Shown here: positions 1-13,957 of the stretch, piece by piece | How the letters are laid out: every line of letters begins with the position of its first letter | How positions within the stretch are numbered: position 1 is the stretch's first letter | Assembly: GCA_035263725.1 (NCBI GenBank) | Contig: DATFRC010000261.1 | Span: 1-13,957, forward strand | Direction: 5' to 3' | Origin: DASXRA01 sp035263725 | GTDB lineage: Bacteria > Actinomycetota > Actinomycetes > Mycobacteriales > Jatrophihabitantaceae | Length of the DNA stretch: 13,957 nt | The notes under the pieces: model-generated | Seen by the model: the letters and a program-made list of their open reading frames with translations, nothing else | The model's database searches: none | Told to the model about the DNA's origin: nothing | Translations under genes and position numbers: made by a program

Positions 1-3000
1 GCTGATCGAGCGCGCGAAAGGCGTGCTCATGACCGAGCATCGGATGACCGAACCGGAGGCCTTCCGGTGGATCCAACGCGCGGCCATGGACAACCGGACG
101 TCCATGCGTGCGGTGGCCGAGCTCGTGCTCAGCGGCGGCGCATAGCCCGGGGCTCAGCCGGCGTCAAGCGGCACTTCAGCAAGCTGCCAGTCTGAGCCCC
201 GAACACCATCACTCGTCGGTGGACGGATAGTGTTTGGATGCTCGCCACCCGCGAGCTCTGGTGCATCGGGGCATCACACAAGGGCCCTTGTCGGCTGGGG
301 GTGAGTGGTGCCACGCGGTCACATACGTGTCAGGCCGGCAGAGTTGGCTGACGTGCCGGAACTCCTCCGGCTGGTTGAGGCAACCGACGAGCCGCTCAGC
401 GCTCCTGGGGCACGTCAGATTCAGGCGGAGACTGTGGCCCACCTGCCCGATCGGTTCGCGGCGATCTTGGCATCGGACGATAAGTGCGTGCTGGTGGCCG
501 TCGACGAGCTCGGCAATATTGTCGGCATGGTCCTCGTTAGCGAGGGCGGTGTCGGTGCCGTTACGGCGGTGCCCGCGGTGCACATCAGCAACCTGCTCGT
601 GGCAAGGAAGTACCGGCGGCGGGGCATCGGACGGGCGCTGTTGGCCGCCACCGTGCATCTGGCCGACCAACGTGGCATCGAGCACATCGTCGCGAGCGTG
701 GTCGCCGGCTCGCGCGACGCGAACCGCTACCTGGCCCGCCTCGGATTCGCGCCGCTGGTCGTGCGGCGCCTCGCCACGACGACGACGCTGCGGCGCTCGC
801 TCGGCATCGTCGATGGCAGCAACCGTGTGGCGCTGCTGCGCCGGGCGCGCCGGCGCGGTCGCAGCCTCACCGGACGCGTCATCAGCCGCGGAGCCTGAGC
901 TAACCCGCCGGAGGCGGATCCGCGTCCCCACCACTCGCTGGCGCTCGGGTGGATCCGGATTTCCGCACCGCGCCTTCGGCGCGGGCCGCGTCGCGGCCGG
1001 CGGGCTCTTCGCGCAAGCGCTCATCGCGCTGTCGTGGGGTTCGCGTTGGTCACGTCTCGCTCACCTGTCGGAGCGCTCCTTGGTTGTCTGCGCGTGGACC
1101 TAGACTCGGGCCCCGTGAGCGGTTCTCGGCTGCTGTTGCTGGACGGCCATTCCATTGCGTACCGGGCATTCTACGCGTTGCGCGAGGTTGAGATGGCCAC
1201 GACGACAGGCCAGCCGACCAATGGCGTATTCGGCTTCACGTCCATGCTGATCAACCTGCTGCGGGACGAGGACCCGACTCACGTCGCTGTGGCGTTCGAC
1301 GTGTCGCGCAAGACGTTCCGCAGTGAGACGTACGCCGAGTACAAGGCCGGGCGGTCCGCGACGCCACCGGAGTTCTCCGAGCAGCTGTCGCTGATCAACG
1401 AGGTGCTGGGAGCGCTGCGAATCCCGTCGCTGACCGCCGAGGGTTACGAGGCCGACGACATCATCGCGACGATCACGACCCAGGCGTCGGCCGCGGGCGT
1501 GCAGACGCTGATCTGCACCGGCGACCGTGACGTCCTGCAGCTGGTCAGCGATTCGGTCACCGTGTTGTACCCGCGGCGCGGGGTCAGCGACCTGACGCGG
1601 TTCACGCCGGAGGAGGTTGCGGCGAAGTACGGCTTGACGCCGGCGCAGTACCCCGACTTCGCCGCGCTTCGCGGCGACACGAGCGACAACCTGCCCGGCA
1701 TCCCCGGCGTGGGGGAGAAGACCGCGGCGAAGTGGATCCGCGAGTACGGGTCGTTCGACGCCCTGGTGGCGCAAGTCGACACGGTCAAAGGCAAGGCCGG
1801 CGATGCGCTACGCGAGCACCTGGCCGGCGTCATCCGCAACCGGCAGCTCACCGAGTTGGTGCGCGACGTGCCGATCGACGTCCGGCTCGACGACCTGGAG
1901 CGCCGGCCCTGGGATCGGACCGAAGTGCACACGCTGTTCGACAACCTTCAGTTCCGGGTGTTGCGCGAGCGGCTGTTCGCGACAGTGAGCGCCGCCGAGC
2001 CGGAGGCCGAGCAGGGCTTCGAGGTCGAGACCACCCGGCTCGGCCCGGACGAGGTGATCGGGTGGCTGGACGCCCACGCTCGGGACGGGAAGCGTGTGGG
2101 GCTGGCGTTTCGTGGCAGCTGGGGCCGGGGCGTCGGCACGCTCACCGGTATCGCGCTGGCCAGCGCCGACGGCGCGGCAGCGTACCTGCAGCCCGAGGCG
2201 CTCGCCGGCGGGGACGAGGCGGCGTTCGCGACCTGGCTGGCCGACCCGGACTCGCCGAAGGCCGCCCACGACGTCAAGGGTCCGGTTCTCGCGCTTCGCC
2301 AGCATGGCTGGACACTCGCCGGCATCACCAGTGACACCCAGCTGGCCGCCTACCTGGCGCTGCCCGGCCAGCGCTCGTTCGACCTCGCCGACCTCGCACT
2401 GCGGTACCTGCGTCGCGAGCTGCGCGCCAACGACGCCGATCTGGAGTCCGGGCAACTCACCCTCGACGGTGGCCTCGACGAGGCGGATGACGCGATCGCC
2501 CAGGTCGAGACCGTCAACGCGATGGCGATTCGTGATCTCGCCGACGCCCTCGACACCGACCTCGAACAGCGCGGCGCGGCGCGGCTGCTCAGGGAGTTGG
2601 AACTTCCGCTCACGTACGTGCTCGCCGATATGGAGATGGCCGGCATCGCCGCCGACACCGACAAACTCGTGGCGCTGCAGGCCGAATTGGGCGCGGCCGT
2701 CAAGGACGTCGAACAGGAGGCCCACAAACTTGTCGGGCGGACGTTCAACCTAGGTTCGCCCAAGCAGCTGCAAGAGATTCTGTTCGACCAGTTCGGGCTG
2801 CCCAAGACCAAGCGCATCAAGACCGGTTACACGACCGATGCCGACGCGCTCGCCGACCTGTACGGCAAGACCCAGCATCCGATCCTCGAGCACCTGCTGC
2901 GGCACCGCGAGGTGGCCCGGCTCAAGACCGTCGTCGACTCGTTGCTGCCGCTGATCGACGACACGGGTCGCATCCACACGACGTTCAACCAGACGATCGC

Positions 3001-6000
3001 GGCCACCGGACGGCTCTCGTCCACCGACCCCAACCTGCAGAACATACCGGTGCGTACGGCGGAGGGCCGGCGCATCCGCGAGGCGTTCACCGTCGGCCCG
3101 GGCTTCGAGTCGCTCATGACCGCGGACTACAGCCAGATCGAGATGCGCATCATGGCGACGCTCTCGCATGACGCCGGGCTGATCGAGGCGTTCACCACTG
3201 GCGAGGATCTGCACACCTTCGTGGCGTCGCGCGCGTTCGACCTCCCGCCAGAGGAGATCGACCCGGAGCTACGCCGCCGGGTCAAGGCCATGTCCTACGG
3301 TCTCGCCTACGGTCTGTCGGCGTTCGGGCTGGCGCAGCAGCTCAAGATCTCCGCGGACGAGGCGCGCGGGCAGATGGAGGCCTACTTCGCCCGCTTCGGC
3401 GGCGTGCGCGACTATCTGCGCTCGGTAGTCGAAGAGGCCCGACGGACTGGCTATACCGAGACGATCATGGGACGTCGCCGCTATCTGCCCGACCTGACCA
3501 GCGACAATCGGCAGCGCCGCGAGATGGCCGAGCGAATGGCTCTCAACGCGCCGATCCAGGGCAGCGCCGCTGACATCATCAAGGTGGCCATGCTGGGCGT
3601 GCACCTATCGTTGGCCGCGGCCGGCCTGCGATCCCGGTTGCTGCTGCAGGTGCACGACGAACTCGTGCTGGAGATCGCCCCAGGCGAGCGCCAGGCTGTC
3701 GAGGAACTGGTCCGCACGGAGATGGGCGCGGCCTACCAACTCGATGTACCGCTGGACGTCTCGATCGGGGTCGGCCCCAACTGGCACGAAGCGGCCCACT
3801 GATTTATCCGCCGGATGCGGAGCCCGGCACCGGCCCCTACAGGGGCGGATGCCGACCACCGCGCCTCGCTCCGCTCGGGCCGCGTGGCGGCCGGCGGGCT
3901 CTTCGCGCGAGCGCACCGACTTGTCCGCCGGTGCGTGTCTCTCGGCGGCGCCCACGAGGGCGCACACCTCGAGCCACTCCGCGCCTGCGGCGCGGGCCGA
4001 GTGGCGGCCGGCGGGCTCTTCGCGCGAGCGCTCATCGCGCTGCTGCGAGGGGCGAGGGCCTATTGCTTTGCCTTGCGCTGGGCGCGCCAACGGGCGAGCA
4101 TCGCGGGCATTTCTGCCCGGACGAAGTCGAAGAACCGTCGCGTGTCCTCGATCCGCCGCCCGGCCGGCGTTTTCCGGCCGACCGCGTCGACGCCCTGCTG
4201 GAGCGTCGTTAGCCAGCGCAGGTACATCCGGTCCCGGTTCGCGATGAGCTCGTACCACATCTCGCCCCGCAGCCGGTACACGTCGCGCCGCTCGCCCGGC
4301 CGGCGGTCTCGCACGGTCATGTCCACCTGCTCCAAATAGCGAATCGCGCCGGAAATCGCCGCCGGGCTGGCGTGCAGTTGTGCGGCAAGTTCGGCCGCTG
4401 TGCACCCGTCGTCGGCGCTCAGCAGGGCCGCGAACACCCGGGCCGGCATGCGCGGCATGCCCGCGTCCACCATGTCGCCGGCGAACTGCTCGACAAAGGC
4501 AGCGACCGCGGCGGTGTCACGACGACGCTTGCGGGTCACACCGCCAGCTTAAGAGCATTCAGGGAATTCACAAACTTATGAATAAAGCGTACGGTCAAAA
4601 TCGTGGCTGCCGCGATTGCCATCGAGGACCTCGTCAAGACATTCGGCCGGACGCGGGCACTCGACGGACTCGACCTCACCGTCGAGACCGGCGAGGTGCA
4701 CGGCTTCCTCGGGCCTAACGGGGCGGGGAAGTCCACAACGATCCGCATCCTGCTCGGGCTGCTGCGCGCCGACGCGGGCAAGGCACGGCTGCTCGGCGGC
4801 GACCCGTGGCGGGACGTGGCGACGCTGCACCGCCGGCTCGCGTACGTCCCCGGGGACGTCACGCTGTGGCCGAACCTGTCCGGCGGCGAGGTGATCGACT
4901 TGCTCGGAAGGCTGCGCGGCGGGCTGAACGAGCAGCGGCGCGCAGACCTGCTCGAGCGTTTCGACCTCGATCCGACGAAGAAGGGACGCACGTACTCGAA
5001 GGGCAACCGGCAGAAGGTGGCCCTGGTGGCCGCGCTCGCCGCTGACGTCGAGTTGCTGATCCTGGACGAGCCGACGTCCGGCCTCGACCCCATCGTCGGA
5101 GAGGCGTTCCGTGAGTGCATCGCCGAGGAACGGGCTAGCGGGCGCACGGTACTGCTGTCCAGCCACATCCTCTCCGAGGTGGAAGCCCTGTGCGACCGGG
5201 TGAGCATCATCCGCGCCGGGCGCACGGTCGACTCCGGGACACTGACCGACCTGCGGCACCTGACCCGCACGTCCATCGACGCAGTCCTGGCCGCACCGCC
5301 GAACGGGCTGGCCACACTGCCCGGCGTGCACGGGCTCGACGTCGAGGGCACGCGAGTGCGCTTCCAGGTCGACACGGCGCAGCTGGGCGGCGTCCTCGCC
5401 GAACTCACCCGGATCGGGGTGCGGTCACTCGTGAGTCAGCCGCCGACCCTGGAGGAGCTGTTCCTGCGTCATTACCAGGCTGCGCCATGACCCAGGCGCT
5501 GCTCGGTGCCGGCGAGCTGGTCAAGCTGGACCTGCGCCGCGATCGGATCATGATCCCGGTCTGGGTCTACGCGCTGACCGCTACGGCAGCCTCGACGGCT
5601 TACAGCTTCCGCCACCTGTACGACACCCCGCAGTCACGGCTGGAGTTCGCAACCGCCGTCGCCAACAACGCCTCGACGCGCGCGATGTACGGCCCGGTCC
5701 ATGATCCGAGCACGATCGGCGGGCTGACTGCGTGGCGGCTCGTCACGATCGGGGCAACGCTCGTCGGCGTGATGAGCGTGCTTGTCGTGATGCGGCACAC
5801 CCGCGCCGACGAGGAGGCCGGACGACTCGAGCTGATCAGCGCCGGCGTGGTCGGCCGGCACGCCGCGCTGGCAGCCGGCGTTCTGGTAGCGCTGATCGCC
5901 AGCCTGGCTGTAGGCCTCGGCGCTGCGATCGGGCTGATCGCCGTGGGCATGCCGACCGTCGGCTCGCTTGCGTTCGGCCTTTCCTGGTGCACAGCTGGAC

Positions 6001-9000
6001 TGTTCTTCGCAGCGGTGGCCGCAGTGGCGGCACAGCTGTCCGAGAGCGCCCGCACGGCGAATGGCATCGGCATCGGCGTGATCGCCCTCGCGTATCTGGT
6101 GCGTGCCATCGCAGATGTCGGACCCTCCTGGCTCTCGTGGGCCTCACCGATTGGCTGGGCACAGCAGCTGCGTCCGTTCGCCGGCGAGCGATGGTGGGTC
6201 TTCGGCGTCGCGGTCGGCGCGGCCGCACTCATCGGATGGGGCGGATTCGCGTTGGCCGGACGGCGTGACCTTGGCGCGGGCCTGCTGCCACCCCGGCCTG
6301 GACCCGCACGAGGAGAGCTGCACGGCCCGGTGGCCCTGGCCTGGCGGCTACAACGCGGCACGCTGCTCGGCTGGACGGCCGGATTCGCCATCTACGGCGT
6401 GGCGATCGGCGGCCTGGCCGACGGTGTCACCGCAATCGTCGGCAGCAGCGAGAGCACCCGGAAGATCCTCGAGGAGATGGGCGGTGCGAAAGGGATCGTC
6501 GATGCGTTCCTCGCCACGGCCATGGGCATCCTCGGCCTTGTAGTCGCGGGATACGCCGTCCAGGCGGTGTTGCGACTGCGAGTCGAGGAGACCGCACTGC
6601 GTGCCGAACCCGTACTGGCCACCCGCGTCGGGCGCATCCGCTGGGCGTGCAGCCACGTCCTGTTCGCCGTGGTCGGCAGCGTCCTGATCCTCGCGGCGGC
6701 GGGCCTGGGTGCCGGGCTCGCCCACGGTCTGCGCTCGCATGACGTCGGCCAACAGCTGCCGCGGGTGCTCGGCGCCGCGCTCGTCCAGGTGCCGGCGGCG
6801 TGGGTGCTGGCCGGTGTGACGTTGGTGCTGTTCGGGTTGGCGCCTCGGTTCACTGCGGTGGCCTGGGGCGTGCTCGGCGGGTGCCTCCTGCTCGGCCAGC
6901 TCGGTCCGGTGCTGAAGCTGGCGCAGTGGGCGATGGACATTTCGCCGTTCACGCACGTGCCGAAGCTGCCGGGATCGGCACTGTCCGTGGCGCCGCTGGT
7001 CGGCCTGACGGCGGTTGCCGTGGTGGCTGCGGCCGTCGGTCTGGCCGGATTTCGGCGCCGCGACGTCGGCTGACCCGTACCACGAACGCGGTATCGCGGC
7101 CTGCACCGAGACGGGGATGCCGCGCTGCCTCAGCGTGTCCTACCGTGCCAACAGGGACGGAGGCATGTAGGCACTGTGAGACGGAGTCGGTGGGCGCATT
7201 CCGACGCGCTGCTGGCCGCCGGCGTGGCAGTGGTGACGGTAGCCGGCACGGCCCTCGCGGCGCGGCATCAGCACGCTCACCGCGATCTGGATGTCGGGGG
7301 ATACCTGCTGTTGCTCGCGGCCGCTGCTTGTCTTCTAGGCCGGCAGCGATGGCCGGTCGCGGTGCTCGCCGGAACCTTCGCGGCGACGTTCAGCTACCTG
7401 TTGCTGGGCTACCCGGGCGGGCCGCTGTGGCTGCCGCTGATCATCGCCTTCGGCTCCGCGCTCATGCTCGGTCGGCGCGTGGCCGCATATACTGCTCTCG
7501 TCGCGGGGTTCGTCGTCGCGACCTGGGTGGACAGCGCCGTCCGCAACAAGCCCGGGCCGGGCATCGCCACCGCCCTGGGCCTTGCCGCGTGGCTGCTGGT
7601 GCTGGCGGCAGCCGCCGAACTGATCCGCTACCGCCGCGAGTTACGCCGGGCGGCCCGCCGGCAGGAAGCGGAGGCGCGGCGCATCGAACTCGAGTCCGCG
7701 CGCCGGCGGGCGAGCGAGGAGCGGCTCGACATCGCGCGTGAGCTCCACGACGTTCTTGCGCACAGCATCTCGATGATCAACGTCCAGGCGGGCGTCGCTC
7801 TCGAGCTGATCGACGAACGCCCCGAGCAGGCCCGCGAGTCGCTGGCGACGATAAAGCAAGCCAGCAAGGATGCGCTCGTCGAAGTGCAGGCCGTCCTGGG
7901 CGCGTTGCGCCAGTCCGGCGAACCGGCGGCCACCTCGCCGGCGCCGAGCCTCGCGGACCTCGACCGGCTGGTCTCCGGTGCCCGCGCCGCCGGCCTGGAC
8001 GTGCGACTGCGCCTTTCCGGCGACGCGCGACCCCTGCCTGCTCGCACCGAGCTTGCGGCGTACCGCATCCTGCAGGAATCCCTGACAAACGTGGTGCGGC
8101 ACGCGGATGCGTCCACGGTGCACGTCAGCGTCGGCTACGGCGCTCGTGAGCTGACCCTCGAGGTGGTAGACGACGGTTCGGGCCGTGGCGCCGCCGGCGC
8201 CGACGGGTCCGGCATCGCCGGCATGCGGGAGCGCGCGATCGCGCTCGGTGGTGACCTCTCGACCGGGCGCGCGTTCAGCGGCGGGTTCCGAGTGCGCGCC
8301 CGACTTCCCCTGGACGGTGCGGCGTGATCCGGCTGGTCCTCGCGGACGACCAGGCACTGGTGCGGGCCGGCTTTGCCGCCCTGCTCGACGCCCAGGACGA
8401 CATGCAGGTCGTGGGCGAGGCGGCCGACGGCGCCGAAGCGCTGAGCCTTGTCCGGGAGCAGATGCCGGATGTCGTGCTCATGGACATCCGCATGCCGGGT
8501 ACCGACGGCCTCGCAGCCACGCGTGCCATCGCCTCCGACGCGACCCTCGCCGAGGTGCGCGTCATCGTGCTCACGACGTTCGAGTTGGACGAGTACGTCT
8601 TCGAGGCACTGCGCGCCGGGGCGACCGGCTTCCTCGTCAAGCACACCGAACCTGCCGAGCTGATCCGGGCGGTGCGAACGGTGGCCGCCGGCAACGCGCT
8701 GCTGTCGCCGAGCGTCACCCGCCGGCTGATCGCTGAGTTCGCCGACCGAGCCAAGGAGCCCCCCACGTCGGCCCGCCTCTCTGCACTCACCGACCGGGAA
8801 CGCGAGATCGTCGCTGTCGTGGCACAGGGGCTCTCTAACGACGAGATCGCAGCCAAGCTGTACTTGAGTCCGGCTACCGTCAAGACGCACGTCAACCGGG
8901 CGATGTCCAAGCTGGCGGTGCGCGACCGGGCCCAGCTCGTCGTGCTCGCCTACGAGTCGGGCTTGGCCCGCCCGGGTTGGAGTTGATACTAACCTATTCG

Positions 9001-12000
9001 CCGGATTCGGTGCTGCGGGTGCGCCGCTCGCTGGCGCTCGGGCGCGACCCTTGAGCTGAGCCTCGCTTCGCTCGGCCCGCGTCGCGGCCGGCGGGCTCTT
9101 CGCGCGAGCGCTCATCGCGTTCGTACTCGCCTACTGCAGCAGCGGTAGCACCTAAGCCAGCACTGAGCGGACGACGACGTGGCCGCTGATCGCGACGATC
9201 GTCTGCATGACGACGACTATCACGCGTGCCGCCGCCCGCGCCGTGCACGCGACCAAGAGCTACGGACAGGCCGAGACAGCCGTGCTCGCGCTCGATGACG
9301 TGAGCGTGGACCTGCCCGAGGGGCAGTTCACAGCAATCATGGGACCCTCAGGATCCGGCAAGTCGACGTTGCTGCACTGCCTCGCCGGCCTGGACGCGCT
9401 GACGTCCGGGCAGGTGTTCGTCGGCGACGTCGACCTCGGCCGGTTGACGGACCGGCAGCTGACCTTGCTGCGGCGCACCCGGATCGGATTCGTCTTTCAA
9501 TCGTTCAATCTGGTGCCGACACTGTCGGCGCTGGAGAATATCCAGCTGCCGCTGACCCTGGCCGGCACCAAGCCGGACCGGAACTGGCTCGAGGCCGTCG
9601 TCGAGACGGTGGGCCTCACGGACCGGCTGCAGCACCGGCCCTCCGAGCTGTCCGGCGGGCAGCAGCAGCGAGTTGCCGTGGCCCGCGCGTTGGTGAGCAA
9701 GCCGGCGATCATCTTCGCCGACGAGCCGACGGGCAACCTCGACTCCCGCAGCGGCGCCGACGTGCTCGGCTTTCTCCAGCAGGCCTGTCGCGAGCTGGGC
9801 CAGACGATAGTCATGGTCACGCACGACCCCGGTGCTGCGAGCTACGCCGGCACCGCGATCTTCCTCGCCGACGGCCGGATCGTCGACGCCGTCGAGCGGC
9901 CTAATCCGGAGCTCGTCCTCGACCACATCAAGCGGCTGGGGGCGTGATGGTCACGGTCGCGTTCTCTGAGATGTGGTCGCACAAGCGCCGCCTTGCCGGC
10001 AGCATGATCGCAGTCGTACTCGGGGTGGCCTTCCTCGCCGGAACGCTGCTGCTCGGCGACACGCTCAAGGCGAACTTCGACAAGCTGTTCACGACCGCGA
10101 ACGGCGGCACCGACGTGATCCTGCGCGGCTCGACGCAGATCGGCTCGGACATCAACCAGAGCCGCTCCGGCATAGACGCCTCGCTGCTCGGCCTGGCCCG
10201 TTCGACGCCTGGGATAGCCGACGCGGTGCCCTACGTCCAAGGCTTCGGACAGCTCGTCGGCAGCAACGGCAAGCGCATCGGCGGGAACGGGCCGCCCACG
10301 ACCGCCGCGAACTGGGTCGGTGTTCCCTCGCTCAACCCATATCGCATCGTGGCAGGGCGTGCGCCGCGTGCGGACAACGAGGTGGTGATCAACCGGGGCG
10401 CCGCCAAGAAAGGCAAGCTGCATCTGGGCGGCACCACTACGCTGCTGACGCCTCGACCGCTACGGGTGACCATCGTCGGAATCTCGACGTTCGGGACTGC
10501 CGACGGGTTCGGGCCGTCCACGTTCACCGCGATGACGCTGCACGCCGCGACGACCTACGTCACGGACGATCCGAGCAAGGTGACCGAGATCCTGATCAAG
10601 GCCGCGCCAGGAGTGTCGGCGCAGCGGCTGATCGGCGAACTGCAGCCGCGGCTGCCGACGGGCGTGCAGGCCATCACCGGCACTGATCTGGCCAACGAGA
10701 ACATCAGCGACATCAACAGCGGGTTCCTCGGCTTCCTGCGCAGCGCGCTGACCGGATTCGCGGTGATCGCGCTGCTCGTCGCGGTGTTCAGCATCTACAA
10801 CACGTTCTCCATCCTGGCTGCCCAGCGGGCGCGCACCTCAGCGCTGCTGCGGGCGATCGGGGCCACCCGCCGGCAGGTGATCACGGTGGGCCTGACCGAG
10901 GCGCTCGCAGTCGGCGTCTTCGGCTCGGTGGCCGGCTGGGCCGCCGGCATCGGAATCGCGGCGGGCCTCAAGGGCGTGTTCAGCGGGTTCGGGTTCGCGC
11001 TGCCGGCCGGTGGTCTCGTGTTCCGCGGGAGTAGTGCGGCGATCGCCGTCCTGGCGGGTATCACGGCGACGCTGGTCGCCGGCGTCGTGCCTGCGCTGCG
11101 TTCGTCCCGGGTGCCGCCGGTCGCTGCCCTGCGCGATCAGGCCGCGGAGCGCCGCACGGTCTCCGTGTTTCGGGCGGCAGTCGGCGCAGCTATGACGGCG
11201 GGTGGTGTGACCGCTCTGGTGCTCGCCGCCGTGCGCCCCGGGCCGGTGTCGCTCGCGGCGGCGGGCGCCGTCCTTGCGCTGGTCGGGATGGTGGTGTTCG
11301 GACCGATAGCAGCTCGCCCGGCGGTGGCGCTGCTCGGCGCGCCCATCGCGCGGACGCGCGGCGTCACTGGAACCCTCGCCCGGGAGAACTCCATGCGCAA
11401 CCCGCGGCGTACGGCGGCCACCGCCGCGGCGCTACTGATCGGCGTCGCCGTCGTGGCGATGTTCACCGTGGTAGCAGCGTCGCTCAAGGCGTCGGCGGCG
11501 CACGGTGTGGACCGCGCGCTGACCGCCGACATCGTGGTCGACACGCCCGGCTTCGGCGGGGGCGTGAGCTCACAGCGCGGCCGCCTGGACCCGGCGATAG
11601 GTGCCCGACTGTCCACTGTGGACGGCGTCCAGGTGGCGACCGGGCTCGACGGGGGCGACGCGCTGATCGGTGGGAAGGCGCACGCCGTGACCGTGGCCGA
11701 CCCGGCCCGGGTGGGCCAAGTGCTCGACCTCGGCGTCACGTCCGGAGCGCTGGCTGCCATGACGCCGGCGTCGCTCGCAGTGTCGGCCGATGCCGCCAAG
11801 AGCAATCACTGGCACGTCGGATCGATGGCGCCGATCATCTACCCGGACGGCGCCCACGCCAGGGTCACCGTCGCCGCGATCTACAGCCATCCTGACATCA
11901 CCGGCGACTATCTGCTGACCGCGGCGGGATGGGCACGGCACACCGAGCAGGCCGTCGTCTCCAAGATCTTGGTCAAGTTGCGCCCCGGCACCGACGTGGC

Positions 12001-13957
12001 TGCCGCCAAGGACGCCATCACTGCGGCTACCAGCAGCTACGGCGCGCCGCGAGTGCAGGACCGGGCCGAGTACCGCTCCAGTGCCACATCGAGCGTCAAC
12101 ACGTTCCTCGGGTTGATCTACGTGATGCTCGCCCTGGCGATCGTGATCGCGCTGATGGGCATCAGCAACACGCTCTCGCTGTCCATCCACGAGCGCACCC
12201 GGGAGCTCGGCCTGCTGCGCGCGGTCGGGCAGACGCGGGCGCAGGCTCGCGCCATGGTGCGGTGGGAGTCGGTGCTCGTCGCGGTCTTCGGGACGGTCGG
12301 CGGCGTCGGGTTGGGCGCGCTGCTCGGGTGGTCGTTCGTGAAGGCGGCCGGCAGTACGACGCTGTCCGTGTTCTCGGCGCCGCCCGCACAGCTCGCGGCG
12401 TTCGTCGTGGTCGGTGCGGTAGCCGGGACCCTGGCGGGCGTACGCCCGGCCCGGCGTGCCGCGCGACTGTCCGTGCTGAGGGCGATAAGTGCAGAGTGAG
12501 CGGGATCAGAACGGGTCGGGTGTGGCCCGATGGCCGAACATACGGCCGGCACGCAGCACCACCTTGATCGCGAGGTTGCGCAGCCACCAGGGCAGCTCGC
12601 CGAGCATCCTGGCCCGGTCGCGCGCGTGCGGCAGCGCCACCTCGAATTGGGCAAGCGAGCCGGTGCGACCCAGGTAACGCAGCCCACGTCCGGGCAGCAC
12701 GTGCCGCAGTAGCGCGACGGTGACCCCGACGGACGAGAACGCATCGTGCACGAGCACCTGGCCGCCCTGCGGTATGTAGCTGGTCCAGCGCAGGTCGTCA
12801 CGGACTGTCCAGTAATCATGCTTGCCGTCTATGTAGAGCATGTCGATGCGTTCTGTCCACTGTGGACGGATTGTGCCGCTGGGTTGGGCGATCAGTTCGA
12901 CGGCGTCGCGCAATCCCGCGGCGTAGAGGTTCGCCTCGAACTGCGTCCGAGTGGCCGCGCCGCCGAACATCCGGCCCTCGACGAACGGGTCGATCGCGAC
13001 CACCCGGGTCCCCGCCTGGCCCGCTGCCGCGGCGAGCACCACGGTCGAGCGGCCTTGATGGCTGCCGATCTCGACGATGGTTCCGCCGGGGCGTACGCGG
13101 CGCGCCGCCTCCCAAAGCGCGCACGCCTGGTCGGGATGTAGCCAGCCGCCAATCGTCGCGGCGCGGGCCCACACATCGGTGAAGTGAGTCTCGATGCGCA
13201 GAGGGTATCGCCTCCTACCGGCCGGTACGGCAGGATGCACGCATGCTTCGGACGACGTCTGCCCTCGTGATCGTCGCCCTTGCCGTGTCCGCGTGCACGG
13301 TGCATACATCGACGCCGCTGACAAAACGGCAGCGCAGCGTCCAGGCGACGAGCACCAACGTCGCGTTCAAGAACTGCGCTGCCCAGTGCACGGGCACGAT
13401 CAACGGCGCCGCCTACGAGATCAAGGTGCCCCAGCATTGGAATGGCACGCTGCTGCTCTATTCGCACGGCTATCGGTTCGCGCAGCCCGCGCCGCCTGAC
13501 TTTGCCGCGGTCGACACGAAGGCGCAGGTGTCGTCCACCGACGTGGACGGCACCGGCGCCGATCCACTCAGCCAGGATCTGCTGGCAGCGGGTTACGCCT
13601 TGGCCGGCTCCGCATACAAATCGAACGGCTGGGTGGTGGCCGACGGCGTGCAAGCCGGCGAGGACCTGCACGCGAAGTTCGTCTCGCTCGTCGGCACTCC
13701 GCTGCGGACATACGTGTGGGGCGACTCGCTCGGCGGGCTGATCACCGAGATCCTCGCCGAGCAGAATCGTTCCTGGGTCGACGGTTCGGCGCCGATGTGC
13801 GGGGCGCTCGCCGGTCCGAACATCAACTTCGACCTCGCACTGGACGTCGCATACGCGGTGAAGGCGCTCATCGATCCGGACCTGAAGCTCACCGGCTACA
13901 CCAGCGCCGACGACGCGGCTGCGAACTGGGAGCGCGCCGAGCAACTGATCGAAAAGG

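Overview
The window is very GC-rich, dense in genes and uses many GTG starts. It carries an ANTAR-domain response regulator upstream of a mycobacterial-type DNA polymerase I, several TANNNT -10 boxes placed so that transcripts would begin at the start codon, and actinobacterial-style ABC exporters. All of this points to a member of the Actinomycetota. The genus cannot be fixed from the sequence. No rRNA, tRNA, CRISPR array, transposase, phage or plasmid gene was seen.

Layout. 1-145: tail of an ANTAR response regulator, followed by a long inverted repeat (likely terminator). 305-898: GNAT acetyltransferase. 1115-3802: polA. 4060-4539 (minus): a MarR/GbsR-like repressor, divergent from an ABC-2 type exporter (ATPase 4603-5490, twelve-helix permease 5487-7073). 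The 63-bp divergent spacer holds two back-to-back promoters with overlapping -35 boxes and one inverted repeat. 7176-8327 and 8324-8986: NarL-type histidine kinase and LuxR-type response regulator, translationally coupled. 9207-9947 and 9947-12499: MacB/LolD-like ATPase and FtsX-type permease, also coupled. 12506-13201 (minus): class I methyltransferase, meeting the permease gene tail to tail six bases away. 13243-end: a lipoprotein of the alpha/beta hydrolase type, cut by the window edge.

The protein genes are of known families. They read as one housekeeping repair polymerase plus two export modules, each with its own regulator type: a one-component repressor for the ABC-2 exporter, and a two-component system for or near the FtsX-type exporter. 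The second link rests on position only.

The feature best worth a second look is not a gene. Four copies of a 110-130 base structured repeat (901-1030, 3803-3916, 3917-4040, 8991-9120) fill the intergenic spaces. Three of the four begin 0-4 bases after the stop codon of a plus-strand gene, the fourth is tandem to one of these, and all lie in the same orientation. They share a 22-base invariant core and a 5' CCGCCGG-type box. In between is a hairpin whose stem sequence differs in every copy but stays self-complementary, which suggests selection on RNA (or single-stranded DNA) structure. I know of no named family that matches it, but I could not search.
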